A program made the translations under genes and the position numbers. Positions 41,129 through 49,016 of a DNA stretch of 52,235 bases are shown in pieces; within the stretch, counting starts at the first letter, position 1, and every line of letters starts with the position of its first letter. The DNA is from Bacteroidales bacterium UBA4814. Lineage in GTDB: Bacteria > Bacteroidota > Bacteroidia > Bacteroidales > UBA7960. Under the pieces are notes generated by a model that was not told the origin of the DNA, searched no databases, and saw only the letters and a program-made list of their open reading frames with translations. The DNA lies in the NCBI GenBank assembly GCA_002402465.1, contig DHFW01000007.1, forward strand, positions 12,666 through 64,900, written 5' to 3'.

Positions 41129-42589
41129 TTACTTCTTCGGGGCGTTTTTCAGGGTTTCCACCAGGAAGTCCCAAAACAGTGCAACGGTGGCAATGTTCAC
41201 TTTTTCGTCGGGCGAGTGGGGGTTGCGGATGGTAGGTCCGAAAGAGATCATGTCGAGGCCGGGGTAATTTCCGCCCAGGATGCCGCATTCCAGTCCGGCG
41301 TGGATCACCTTTTGCGCAGGAACTTTGCCGTACTTGTTCTGATATACCTCTTTCATGACTTTCAGGATGGGCGAGTTTACGTTGGGTTTCCAGCCTGGGT
41401 AAGAGCCCGACTGCTTCACCTTGGCGCCAGCCAATTTAAAGGTGGCCCGCATCATATTGGCCAGATCGTCCTTGGCCGAATCAACAGAGCTGCGCTGCAG
41501 GGTGGCAATTTCAATTTTACCATTGGCCGACTTGATGATGGCCAGATTGGTGCTGGTTTCCACCACTTCGGGCATTTCGCTGATCATGCGCATGGTGCCA
41601 TTGGGGCAGGCATAGATCACGTCAAGAAGCTTTTTGGTGGTCTTTTTGTTGATGATGAACTTCGGAGTGTCAACTTTAGTGGCCTTCATGCACAGATCCG
41701 GGTCAACATCACCCAATTCTTTCTTAACGGTGGTTTCAAGATCGGCAACGAATTTTTCGAATGCAGCGGCGTTCTCTTTCGGCAGGGTAACTACTGCATG
41801 GGCTTCGCGAGGAATGGCGTTGCGCAGGCTGCCACCGTCGATGGACGACAGCTCCAGGCCCATTTCCTGGTTGGCTTGCCACAGCGCACGGTTCAGAATC
41901 TTGTTGGCGTTGCCGCGGCCCAGGTTGATGTCGAGCCCGGAGTGACCGCCCTTGAGGCCTTTCACTTCAACTTTATAACCTACGTGGCCTTCGGGAACAG
42001 ATTTTTCTTTGTACTTGATGGTAGCGAAAGTATCGATGCCTCCGGCACAGCCAATATACAGCTCGCCTTCGTCTTCCGAGTCGAGGTTGATCAGGATGTC
42101 GCCTTTCAGCAGGCCGCCTTTTAGTTCGAAAGCGCCGGTCATGCCGGTTTCTTCATCAATGGTAAGCAGCACTTCAATGGGGCCGTGTTCCAGGTCGGTG
42201 GCTTGCAGCACTGCCAGGGCAGCGGCAGCACCAATGCCGTTGTCGGCGCCCAGGGTGGTGCCTTTGGCCTTTACCCACTCCCCATCGATCCAGGGTTGAA
42301 TGGGGTCTTTCTCAAAATCGTGTTCAGTGTCGTTGTTCTTCTGGGGAACCATGTCGAGGTGGCCCTGAAGAATGATGCCCTGGCGGTCTTCCATGCCCGG
42401 GGTAGCCGGCTTGCGGATAATCACGTTGCCCACATGGTCAACAATGGTTTCCAGACCAAGCTTTTCGCCAAAGTTCTTTACGTATTCAATGATTTTTTCT
42501 TCCTTCTTCGAAGGGTGTGGAATGCCGCAAATATCTTCAAAGATATGCCACAGTGGTTTTGGTTCAAGGTTTTCAAGTACTCTACTCAT
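41129..42589 (-). CDS. pepD: Cytosol nonspecific dipeptidase (aminoacyl-histidine dipeptidase, M20C)
   Basis: A 486-residue zinc dipeptidase of the M20C family that hydrolyses Xaa-His and other dipeptides. Motifs: GIILQGHLDMVPQKN (first metal His and catalytic Asp), TTLGADNGIGAAAALAVLQ (bridging Asp), LLTIDEETGMTGAFELKGG (catalytic base EE), LINLDSEDEGELYIGCAGG, and HAGLECGILGGNYPGLDMISFGPTIRNPHSPDEKVNI with the last histidine ligands. Full family length. A PqqD-like gene lies 1 bp before it in the same direction, forming a two-gene unit. Confidence 0.95.
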   Translation of the reverse strand: MSRVLENLEPKPLWHIFEDICGIPHPSKKEEKIIEYVKNFGEKLGLETIVDHVGNVIIRKPATPGMEDRQGIILQGHLDMVPQKNNDTEHDFEKDPIQPWIDGEWVKAKGTTLGADNGIGAAAALAVLQATDLEHGPIEVLLTIDEETGMTGAFELKGGLLKGDILINLDSEDEGELYIGCAGGIDTFATIKYKEKSVPEGHVGYKVEVKGLKGGHSGLDINLGRGNANKILNRALWQANQEMGLELSSIDGGSLRNAIPREAHAVVTLPKENAAAFEKFVADLETTVKKELGDVDPDLCMKATKVDTPKFIINKKTTKKLLDVIYACPNGTMRMISEMPEVVETSTNLAIIKSANGKIEIATLQRSSVDSAKDDLANMMRATFKLAGAKVKQSGSYPGWKPNVNSPILKVMKEVYQNKYGKVPAQKVIHAGLECGILGGNYPGLDMISFGPTIRNPHSPDEKVNIATVALFWDFLVETLKNAPKK

Positions 42590-42590
42590 G

Positions 42591-42977
42591 TTATTGCTCT
42601 TTTAAAATTTCACGAAAAATAATCAGATCCTTGTTGTAAAGATTCGAAAGGAAACGGGTAATGCGGTCTTCGGCGGGTTCAATCTTTTCGCCCAGCTGCT
42701 CGCGCATTTTATGGCAAATGGTTCGAACGTTCTGTTTCCCGTCGCAGGCCTGCCAAACGGCCGATCCCAGCTCGTCAAGCGAAAGCTTAATGTATGGGCT
42801 TTTGAGCCTGGGCTGCAGAATTTTTCCTGACAGCTTGCCCTGGAAACGTGGAATCAGCACCCTAACGGTGCCGCCTTCTTCCAACTCGTGCCCGTGCATG
42901 GGCAGGGGAGTAAGGTCGAGAAAGTTGGCATCTTTCAGAACCTCCCGTCGCTTTAAAAAACCAGCTTTTTTATACAT
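42591..42977 (-). CDS. PqqD/RRE-like small protein
   Basis: A 128-residue protein ending one base before pepD begins. Its C-terminal half (LDELGSAVWQACDGKQNVRTICHKMREQLGEKIEPAEDRITRFLSNLYNKDLIIF) matches the PqqD family, whose members carry a winged-helix-like RiPP recognition element. No radical SAM enzyme, precursor peptide or pqq gene is nearby. The start at 42977 (MYKKAGFLKRREVL) is preferred to 43004, whose extra residues are a hydrophobic stretch with no family match. Function in this context is unknown. Confidence 0.7.
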   Translation of the reverse strand: MYKKAGFLKRREVLKDANFLDLTPLPMHGHELEEGGTVRVLIPRFQGKLSGKILQPRLKSPYIKLSLDELGSAVWQACDGKQNVRTICHKMREQLGEKIEPAEDRITRFLSNLYNKDLIIFREILKEQ

Positions 42978-43057
42978 AAGAGCAAAAATAATGTAAAAAA
43001 ACAAAAGGCAGCCGGCATGAGCAACCTTTTATCTTTTATTATGTTTCAACCCAGGAT

Positions 43058-43510
43058 TCAGGCGATAAACTGCGCGGTGTGGTTCTTGGTGTCCACTTTT
43101 TCGATCACTTCGGCAATCACTCCTTTTTCGTCAATGATAAAGGTGGTGCGATGAATGCCGTCGAACTCGCGCCCCATAAACTTCTTGGGACCCCATACGC
43201 CGTATGCCTTCAGGATTTCCTTTTCGGTGTCGGCAATCAGCGGAAAAGGGAGTTCAAACTTTTCAATAAATTTTACATGCGATTTTTCGTTGTCGGCGCT
43301 TACACCAACAACCTTGTAACCCTGCTTGAGCAGTACATCGTAATTGTCGCGCAGGTTGCAGGCCTGGGCCGTGCAGCCGGGGGTGTTATCCCTGGGGTAA
43401 AAATACAAAACGAGTTTGCTGCCTTTAAAATCACTTAAACCAAGGGGATTTCCGTCCTGGTCTTTCCCCTTAAAATCAGGCGCTTTGTCGCCGGGCTTCA
43501 AATGTGTCAT
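43058..43510 (-). CDS. bcp: Thioredoxin-dependent peroxiredoxin, BCP/PrxQ type
   Basis: A 150-residue peroxiredoxin that reduces peroxides using thioredoxin. The peroxidatic cysteine is in YFYPRDNTPGCTAQACNL and a resolving cysteine lies five residues later (A-Q-A-C), the atypical two-cysteine arrangement of PrxQ. The rest (DNEKSHVKFIEKFELPFPLIADTEKEILKAYGVWGPKKFMGREFDGIHRTTFIIDEKGVI) is typical. The start at 43510 is chosen; the frame runs upstream to 43633 but that part is encoded by heptamer repeats. The thioredoxin fusion at 29951 is a possible reductant. Confidence 0.93.
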   Translation of the reverse strand: MTHLKPGDKAPDFKGKDQDGNPLGLSDFKGSKLVLYFYPRDNTPGCTAQACNLRDNYDVLLKQGYKVVGVSADNEKSHVKFIEKFELPFPLIADTEKEILKAYGVWGPKKFMGREFDGIHRTTFIIDEKGVIAEVIEKVDTKNHTAQFIA

Positions 43511-43586
43511 ATCGTTGTGGTATTTGTTTGGTTTTGTCAGAGAAACGGTTTTACGAATTAAAAGTTCAAAGGGATTGAAGTTCAGA

Positions 43587-43644
43587 GTTTGGAGTTCGGG
43601 GTTCGGGGTCCCCTCTTGAACCCCAAACCCCAAACCCCAAACCT
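43587..43644. repeat. Heptamer array folded as an inverted repeat
   Basis: Words GGAGTTC, GGGGTTC, GGGGTC on the left and CCCCAAA three times on the right, at a 7-nt period, meet at CCCCTC, so the array is self-complementary (GGGGTT against AACCCC). It ends two bases before the nth stop codon. The CCCCAAA words are shared with the block at 8109-8149. Confidence 0.8.
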
Positions 43645-43645
43645 T

Positions 43646-44293
43646 TTAACCTTTCTTCGTCTTTTTCTGAAAAAACTTACAGGCTTTGGTCAGCGGGCAT
43701 TCTTCGCACTTTGGGCGGCGGGCCTGGCACACATAGCGGCCATGGAGGATGAGCCAGTGGTGGGCAATGGCCACCTGGTGGGTGGGTATGTGTTTCAGCA
43801 GTTGCTTTTCGGTCTCCAGGGGCGTTTTGGCATTGGTGGTAAGGCCAAGGCGGGCCGAAACGCGGAACACGTGGGTGTCAACGGCCAGGGCAGGCTTATC
43901 GTAAACCACCGAAGCAATTACATTGGCCGTTTTGCGGCCTACCCCTGGAAGCTTCATTAGTTTGCTAACCTCCGAGGGTACAACCCCGCCAAAGTCGTTA
44001 ACCAGCTTTTGGGCCATGCCGATCAGGTTTTTCGACTTTGCGTTGGGGTAGGAGCATGAGCGAATGACTTGGAACACTTCTTCCGGCTGCGCTAAAGCCA
44101 GCACTTCCGGCACCGGGAAGCGCTCAAAAAAAGGCGGAGTAATCATATTCACCCGCTTGTCGGTACATTGTGCCGAAAGAATGACCGCCACCAGCAAATG
44201 ATATGGATTTTTGTAAACCAATTCAGTCTCTGCCACCGGCTGGTGCGTTGCAAAATAATCGAGCACAAATTCAAAACGCTCTTTTTTTGTCAT
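43646..44293 (-). CDS. nth: Endonuclease III
   Basis: Bifunctional DNA glycosylase/AP lyase that removes oxidised pyrimidines. 215 residues with helix-hairpin-helix LMKLPGVGRKTANVIASVVYDKPALAVDTHVFRVSARLGL, in which the catalytic Lys is in GRKTAN and the Asp in VDTHV. The 4Fe-4S cluster motif C-x6-C-x2-C-x5-C is seen as CQARRPKCEECPLTKAC. Full family length. Lies between bcp and a small remnant region. Its stop is flanked by a heptamer hairpin array. Confidence 0.96.
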   Translation of the reverse strand: MTKKERFEFVLDYFATHQPVAETELVYKNPYHLLVAVILSAQCTDKRVNMITPPFFERFPVPEVLALAQPEEVFQVIRSCSYPNAKSKNLIGMAQKLVNDFGGVVPSEVSKLMKLPGVGRKTANVIASVVYDKPALAVDTHVFRVSARLGLTTNAKTPLETEKQLLKHIPTHQVAIAHHWLILHGRYVCQARRPKCEECPLTKACKFFQKKTKKG

Positions 44294-44322
44294 AAAGTAA
44301 ATTCTAGCATTGGCGAAAATAA

Positions 44323-44427
44323 GGATTTTTTACTTTTCAAATCTACAAGAACCATCAGGAGTTTAATGAACGTCAGGTAAGGCGCTGGCCGGAAGAGAAA
44401 TTGAGAAAGCTATCCCAAATCATTTAA
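44323..44427 (+). pseudogene. Fragment related to the secreted protein gene at 45410-45769
   Basis: An open stretch without a start codon encodes NHQEFNERQVRRWPEEKLRKLSQII and a stop. The first part corresponds to NHQEFNKRQLRRLNRSKRN of the secreted protein encoded 1.3 kb away on the same strand. At the DNA level AACCATCAGGAGTTTAA is identical in both, and similarity continues through CGTCAG and CGGCGC-like positions. It is best read as the 3' remnant of a duplicated or recombined paralogue, interrupted by a stop at 44320. It overlaps the 3' end of the opposite-strand gene by 8 bp. Confidence 0.6.
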
Positions 44428-45049
44428 CCACTTGACTAACCGACATATTGATTGGCTGTTTTTTGGTGGAGTATTGTTTCCTAAAAGCCACAAAAACCAG
44501 GCATTCCTCAGCTTCCTTTAAAGGAGGCAAGATGATTTCGGCCTGTTGCTGGCTGCGCTGATATTTGCTCAGGACCCAGTTGCAGTCGAAATTGCAGGTG
44601 TTTAGCGCCAATAGCAAAACAGCGTCATCTCCTGCTGCCACTTTTCCCGGCTCTGGTGCACCCCAGCTTACAATGGCCTTCTTTCCTTCTCTCTGAATTG
44701 CCAGGTTTTGGGCACCTGCCCGCTGACCATTGCTTAGCTGCAGCCATGCACCAATATCCTTATTTTCTGCCTGACGGTAGCTGTTGAGGTTAAATGAAAG
44801 GCCTTCGTGGAAAGCCGAACGCCCCTCGGCCTGGTCGTAAAAGCCGATCCTGACAAAAGCCTTGGTAGCCTGCATCAGACTCATAACCAGTTTAAAATCT
44901 TCCTGGGCCTGTTTTTTAGCCCCGGTGGCGGGTGGAGGTTTTACTGAAGGCTTCAGGCGAATCCTGGTTTTGCCATACACCTCATAAATTACCGTGTTGC
45001 CAAGCCGGCCCTTAAATTCGCCCAGCAATCCTTGTTTTGCATAAGCCAT
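44420..45049 (-). CDS. DUF6266-like protein of unknown function
   Basis: A 209-residue protein whose start MAYAKQGLLGEFKGRLGNTVIYEVYGKTRIRLKPSVKPPPAT resembles the DUF6266 family (ARQNGILGGFSGKVGTVVGYRWRG-type starts) common in Bacteroidetes. The rest appears beta-rich (SFNLNSYRQAENKDIGAWLQLSNGQRAG...KKAIVSWGAPEPGKVAAGDDAVLLLALNTCNFDC). No signal peptide. Function unknown. A 44-bp palindrome of TCGATCGTA boxes lies 78-121 bp upstream of the start and is the obvious candidate for control. Confidence 0.65.
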   Translation of the reverse strand: MAYAKQGLLGEFKGRLGNTVIYEVYGKTRIRLKPSVKPPPATGAKKQAQEDFKLVMSLMQATKAFVRIGFYDQAEGRSAFHEGLSFNLNSYRQAENKDIGAWLQLSNGQRAGAQNLAIQREGKKAIVSWGAPEPGKVAAGDDAVLLLALNTCNFDCNWVLSKYQRSQQQAEIILPPLKEAEECLVFVAFRKQYSTKKQPINMSVSQVVK

Positions 45050-45126
45050 TGTGTTTCATTTTTTATGGGAAAACAAAATGCCTGATCTGCAAACAAATCT
45101 AATCAAATTTTAACATCTACCATAAT

Positions 45127-45170
45127 TCGATCGTATTTCGATCGTAATTATACGGTCGAAATACGATCGA
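45127..45170. promoter_or_regulatory. 44-bp palindrome of four TCGATCGTA-like boxes
   Basis: Arms 45127-45146 and 45151-45170 pair over 20 bp with one T-G wobble around a 4-nt loop (atta). The left arm contains TCGATCGTA twice 11 nt apart; the right arm contains the same box inverted, TACGATCGA and TACGGTCGA. It lies in the 360-bp gap between the divergent DUF6266-like gene and the secreted-protein gene. Between 45171 and 45275 I see no further structure. Confidence 0.75.
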
Positions 45171-45275
45171 GATACGGTTTAAATAAAAATATTGTTGGTT
45201 ATTGATACAGTGTTGAAAAAGCTTAGGTGTACCCAAAATTGGAATATTTGCTAACCAATGGAGGGGGAGGTTTTA

Positions 45276-45318
45276 TGATTTATGATCAACGGTCAACAAT
45301 TTTTGATTTATGAATTTA
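45276..45318. repeat. Heptamer array (TTTATGA/TCAACGG)
   Basis: Words TTTATGA, TTTATGA, TCAACGG, TCAACAA, TTTTTGA, TTTATGA follow each other at a 7-nt period in the gap upstream of the secreted-protein gene. Confidence 0.75.
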
Positions 45319-45409
45319 AAACATTAAATAAGCCTGCATGTGGCATGCTATTTGCATATAAATAATAACATAAATAACTGTAATCCATTTTTTGCTTACC
45401 CTAATAACC

Positions 45410-45769
45410 GTGAAAACGTTACCTGCTCTTTTGTTATCAATTTTTTTGTTTGCTGGTCTGCTCTCTGCAAAACCGGCCTTCGCCAAACCGCCCGATCTGC
45501 ACGAACAGCATTTGCAAATCCACAATCAGCATCACCAGCAAGTGCTCGAGACCAACAGGCTGGCAGACGAAAAGCTCCGGCGCCAAACCGAGGAGGCCCA
45601 CACAGAGCAATTTAATAACCATCAGGAGTTTAACAAGCGTCAGCTCCGGCGCTTGAACAGAAGCAAAAGAAACAAAGCCGTTGACCGTTCCCAAAAAAGC
45701 AATTTCTTTGAAAGGCGCAGGGCAAAAAGTGAAGCCCGCAGGGAAGCATGGCAGTCGGAGGCTGAATAA
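45410..45769 (+). CDS. Small secreted basic, charged protein of unknown function (GTG start)
   Basis: I do not recognise a family. The 119-residue product has a signal peptide (V/M-KTLPALLLSIFLFAGLLSAKPAFA) and a highly charged, helical mature part rich in H, Q, E, R and K (LHEQHLQIHNQHHQQVLETNRLADEKLRRQTEEAHTEQFNNHQEFNKRQLRR), likely a long coiled helix. The start is GTG at 45410; an in-frame TTG at 45392 is the alternative, and no ATG is available. A fragment with matching sequence lies at 44323-44427, so the gene seems to have been duplicated. A hairpin with flanking T-runs follows. Confidence 0.6.
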   Translation: MKTLPALLLSIFLFAGLLSAKPAFAKPPDLHEQHLQIHNQHHQQVLETNRLADEKLRRQTEEAHTEQFNNHQEFNKRQLRRLNRSKRNKAVDRSQKSNFFERRRAKSEARREAWQSEAE

Positions 45770-45852
45770 TTTTTTTATGAAATCTAAAAAGTTGAACTTC
45801 TTATTATTTCTTGTTTCAATAAAAAGAACAAGTTAGTTCAATGTGTTTAAAA

Positions 45853-45899
45853 TTATTTTTTTTTGGAGACGTTCATTGCCGAGCGGCTCCATTTTTTTT
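45853..45899. terminator. Possible terminator after the small secreted protein gene
   Basis: TGGAG (45864-45868) and CTCCA (45887-45891) pair across an 18-nt loop and are flanked by T-runs on the left and right. The stem is short, so this is tentative. Confidence 0.4.
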
Positions 45900-45946
45900 G
45901 ATTAATCCAGAAAGCTAATGGCTGCCCGGGATTCCCCAATAATTCT

Positions 45947-45954
45947 TACTTTAG
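45947..45954 (+). promoter_or_regulatory. Possible -7 box of the ADP-forming acyl-CoA synthetase gene
   Basis: TACTTTAG differs from TAnnTTTG at one position and lies 44 bp before the ATG. The -33 element is not clear. Confidence 0.35.
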
Positions 45955-45998
45955 CACAAAATTTATAAAACCATAATTATTAAATATTTCTTCTGATC

Positions 45999-48059
45999 AT
46001 GATCAACGAGCAGCTTATTAATCCGCGGTCAATTGTAGTGGTGGGAGGGTCGAACGATGTTACCAAGCCCGGCGGTAAAATCCTGAAAAACATCATTGAT
46101 GGGGGCTTCAGGGGCGAACTATACGTCACCAACCTGAAGGAGAGCGAGGTGCAGGGCATTCGCAGCTATCAGAACCCTGCCGATTTGCCTGAGGTTGACC
46201 TGGCCGTGATTGCCATTGCCGCGCGTTTTGTGCCCGACACAGTTGAACTGCTTGCAACCCAGAAGAACACCCGTGCATTTATCATCCTTTCTGCGGGCTT
46301 CAGTGAAGAGAGCGAAGACGGCGCCAAACTGGAGAAGCGACTGGTTGAGATTGTTGACAATGTAAACGGCGCCTTGATAGGTCCCAATTGCGTGGGCATT
46401 CTTACTCCGCACCATCACAGCATTTTTACCTATCCCATTCCCAAACTCGACCCAAAGGGCTGCGACTTTATCTCGGGCTCTGGCGCCACGGCCTGCTTTA
46501 TTATGGAGGCAGGCATTCCAAAAGGACTCACCTTTTCCAATGTGTTTTCGGTAGGCAACAGCGCCCAAATGGGCGTGGAGGAGATTTTGCAATATCTTGA
46601 TGAAACATTTGATCCGGAGACCAGCTCACGGGTGAAGCTGCTTTATATTGAGAATGTTGACAAACCACAACTGCTGCTTAAGCATGCTTCTTCGCTGATA
46701 CGCAAGGGCTGCCGTATTGCTGCAGTAAAGGCGGGCAGCTCGGCGGCAGGCAGCCGCGCCGCCTCTTCGCACACGGGCGCGCTGGCCAGTCCCGATGTGG
46801 CGGTGGATGCCCTGTTCCGCAAGGCTGGCATTGTGCGCTGCTATGGGCGCGAAGACCTGATAAGCGTGGCTTCGGTGTTTATGCATCCTGAGCTGAAAGG
46901 CAAGAACATTGCCGTGATCACCCATGCCGGCGGACCGGCCGTAATGCTTACCGATGCCCTTTCCAACGGCGGGCTGGAGGTGCCAAATATCGAAAGCCCT
47001 GCCAGCAAGGAGCTGCTCACCAAACTTTTCCCGGGCTCATCGGTAGCAAACCCCATTGATTTTCTGGCTACGGGAACAGCCGAACAACTTGGAACAATCA
47101 TCGAATACGTTGATAAGCAGTTTCATGAGATCGACGGCATGGTGGTCATTTTCGGCACGCCGGGCCTTTTCCCGGTTTTCGATGTGTATGATGTGCTGCA
47201 CGAAAAAATGAAAACCTGCCGCAAGCCCATTTATCCGGTACTCCCAAGCACCCTTACGGCGAAAGAAGAAGTGAATGCTTTCATTTCTAAAGGGCGCATC
47301 AATTTTCCGGATGAAGTAACCCTGGGCCATGCGTTATGCCGTGTTTTTTACACTCCAGCGCCCGAAGCAGAAAAAACACAAATGCCGGATATGGATACAG
47401 CCCGGATTCGTTCCATTATTGACGCTGCACCAGAAGGCTATCTTGCTCCCGAACAGGTGCAAGACTTGCTGGATGCGGCCGGCATACCCCGCGCAGGCGA
47501 AGCGGTTGCCGATACGCTTGAAGATGCCCTGAAAGCCGCCGAATCCCTTGGCTATCCTTTGGTGATGAAGGTGGTAGGCCCGGTGCATAAGAGCGATGTG
47601 GGCGGGGTGGTGCTTAACATAAAGAATGCAAAAGGGGTAGAGAAAGAGTTTACCCGCATGATGCAGATCAAGGACACCACCGCCATATTGATGCAGCCCA
47701 TGCTCAGCGGCACCGAGCTTTTTGCCGGCGCCAAGCGCGAAGATAAGTTTGGCCACATGGTGCTTTGCGGAATGGGCGGTATTTTTATTGAGGTGCTCAA
47801 GGATGTTTCCTCAGCCTTATCGCCGGTGTCAAAGCCTGAAGCCCTCAGCATGATCCGTAGCCTGAAAAGTTATAAGATCATACAAGGTGTTCGGGGTCAG
47901 CAAGGCATCAGCGAGGAAAAATTTGCTGAAGTGCTGATGCGCCTCTCGGCTTTGCTCGAAGCTGCTCCTGAGATCTGCGAAATGGACCTGAACCCCCTGC
48001 TGGGCAAAGGCGAACAGGTAGTAGCCGTGGATGCCAGGATAAATGTAAGTAAGCAGTAG
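45999..48059 (+). CDS. Acyl-CoA synthetase (NDP-forming), fused alpha-beta type
   Basis: A 686-residue NDP-forming acetyl/acyl-CoA synthetase that makes ATP or GTP and acid from an acyl-CoA, used for substrate-level phosphorylation by fermenters. Residues 1-130: CoA-binding domain (RSIVVVGGSNDVTKPGGKILKNIIDGGF). Then the succinyl-CoA-ligase-like domain with the catalytic phosphohistidine H258 in AASSHTGALA, and the flavodoxin-like part with GTPGLFPVFD. The C-terminal 220 residues are the ATP-grasp domain (LDAAGIPRAGEAVADTLEDALKAAESLGYPLVMKVVGPVHKSDVGGVVLNI, ending CEMDLNPLLGKGEQVVAVDARI). Which acyl-CoA is used is not determined. Confidence 0.92.
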   Translation: MINEQLINPRSIVVVGGSNDVTKPGGKILKNIIDGGFRGELYVTNLKESEVQGIRSYQNPADLPEVDLAVIAIAARFVPDTVELLATQKNTRAFIILSAGFSEESEDGAKLEKRLVEIVDNVNGALIGPNCVGILTPHHHSIFTYPIPKLDPKGCDFISGSGATACFIMEAGIPKGLTFSNVFSVGNSAQMGVEEILQYLDETFDPETSSRVKLLYIENVDKPQLLLKHASSLIRKGCRIAAVKAGSSAAGSRAASSHTGALASPDVAVDALFRKAGIVRCYGREDLISVASVFMHPELKGKNIAVITHAGGPAVMLTDALSNGGLEVPNIESPASKELLTKLFPGSSVANPIDFLATGTAEQLGTIIEYVDKQFHEIDGMVVIFGTPGLFPVFDVYDVLHEKMKTCRKPIYPVLPSTLTAKEEVNAFISKGRINFPDEVTLGHALCRVFYTPAPEAEKTQMPDMDTARIRSIIDAAPEGYLAPEQVQDLLDAAGIPRAGEAVADTLEDALKAAESLGYPLVMKVVGPVHKSDVGGVVLNIKNAKGVEKEFTRMMQIKDTTAILMQPMLSGTELFAGAKREDKFGHMVLCGMGGIFIEVLKDVSSALSPVSKPEALSMIRSLKSYKIIQGVRGQQGISEEKFAEVLMRLSALLEAAPEICEMDLNPLLGKGEQVVAVDARINVSKQ

Positions 48060-48222
48060 GCAGAATTCAGTAAATAGCAGATTGAACATGGCATGGAAAT
48101 ACTTTTTGGGAGAGAAAACTAATTTTTCCGAAAAAAAGAGTGGTTTTGATTTGTTCAGATAATTAAACAGGCATTTTTATTTTTTTTATTTCCTTTCCGG
48201 GAAAAATTTCACTAATAGAAAT

Positions 48223-48918
48223 ATGAAAAAAAAAGACCTGATCTTTGGTTCCGTAATAATATTGCTTTTCCTCCCCTTTTTCTTGGTTGAACCTTTGCAG
48301 GAGGCTTATAAAACCTTTAATCAGCAGCATGGCATGATCATGAGTTTTGTGAAGTTTGCCGTGCTGGCCACTTTGGGCGAGGTGATTGGCTTGCGGATCA
48401 AAACAGGCGAATACCACAAAACTGGTTTTGGTATTCTCCCCAGGGCGCTGGTATGGGGCTTGCTGGGGCTTACCATACAAATGGCCTTTGTGATTTTTTC
48501 GGCAGGAACGCCACAGTTTCTGGCTTACCTCGGGCTGGAGCGTGCTCCAGCGGCCTTCAATGCAACAGGGTTCAGCTCCATGAAACTGCTCGTGGCTTTT
48601 TCTATCAGTGCGGCCATGAACCTGATCTACGCACCGGTTATGATGACTTTGCATAAAATAACCGATACCCATATCGAGAACAATGGAGGCACCCTGGCAG
48701 GCCTGCTGCGACCCATCCGTATGGGCGAGATCATGGCTGGCATCAACTGGAAGGTGCAATGGAACTTTGTGTTTCGTAAAACCATCCCGTTTTTTTGGAT
48801 TCCCGCCCATACCATCACTTTTCTATTGCCCGCCGAATACCGGGTGCTGTTTGCGGCCATACTGGGCATTGTGCTTGGTGTTTTGCTGGCCGTGGCTGCC
48901 ATACTGGGCAAAAAGTAA
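48223..48918 (+). CDS. Polytopic membrane protein, possibly Mpv17/PMP22-like
   Basis: A 231-residue membrane protein with about five hydrophobic segments (8-27, 43-58, 70-95, 118-140, 196-228). The C-terminal motif MAGINWKVQWNFVFRKTIPFFWIPAHTITFLLPAEYRVLFAAILGIVLGVLL resembles the W-x-P...P-x-x-x-R signature of the Mpv17/PMP22 family, but the match is loose. Function unknown; inner membrane. Followed by an outer-membrane barrel gene in the same direction after 98 bp. The 163 bp upstream are AT-rich without clear features. Confidence 0.65.
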   Translation: MKKKDLIFGSVIILLFLPFFLVEPLQEAYKTFNQQHGMIMSFVKFAVLATLGEVIGLRIKTGEYHKTGFGILPRALVWGLLGLTIQMAFVIFSAGTPQFLAYLGLERAPAAFNATGFSSMKLLVAFSISAAMNLIYAPVMMTLHKITDTHIENNGGTLAGLLRPIRMGEIMAGINWKVQWNFVFRKTIPFFWIPAHTITFLLPAEYRVLFAAILGIVLGVLLAVAAILGKK

Positions 48919-49016
48919 CCCAAACCTGTTGGGGTTAAAAAAATTCTGAAAAATTCTTATCGGGTTAAACCATGTTATTGTTTCTTTATCTAAGGTAAAA
49001 ACTTACCCGAAAGATA

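Noticed and set aside
43511..43633. N-terminal extension of the bcp gene
   Set aside because: Largely encoded by heptamer repeat DNA and not part of peroxiredoxins; the ATG at 43510 fits the family start.
45127..45170. Rho-independent terminator
   Set aside because: It lies between divergent genes, has no T-run, and consists of repeated boxes; an operator or recombination site is more likely.
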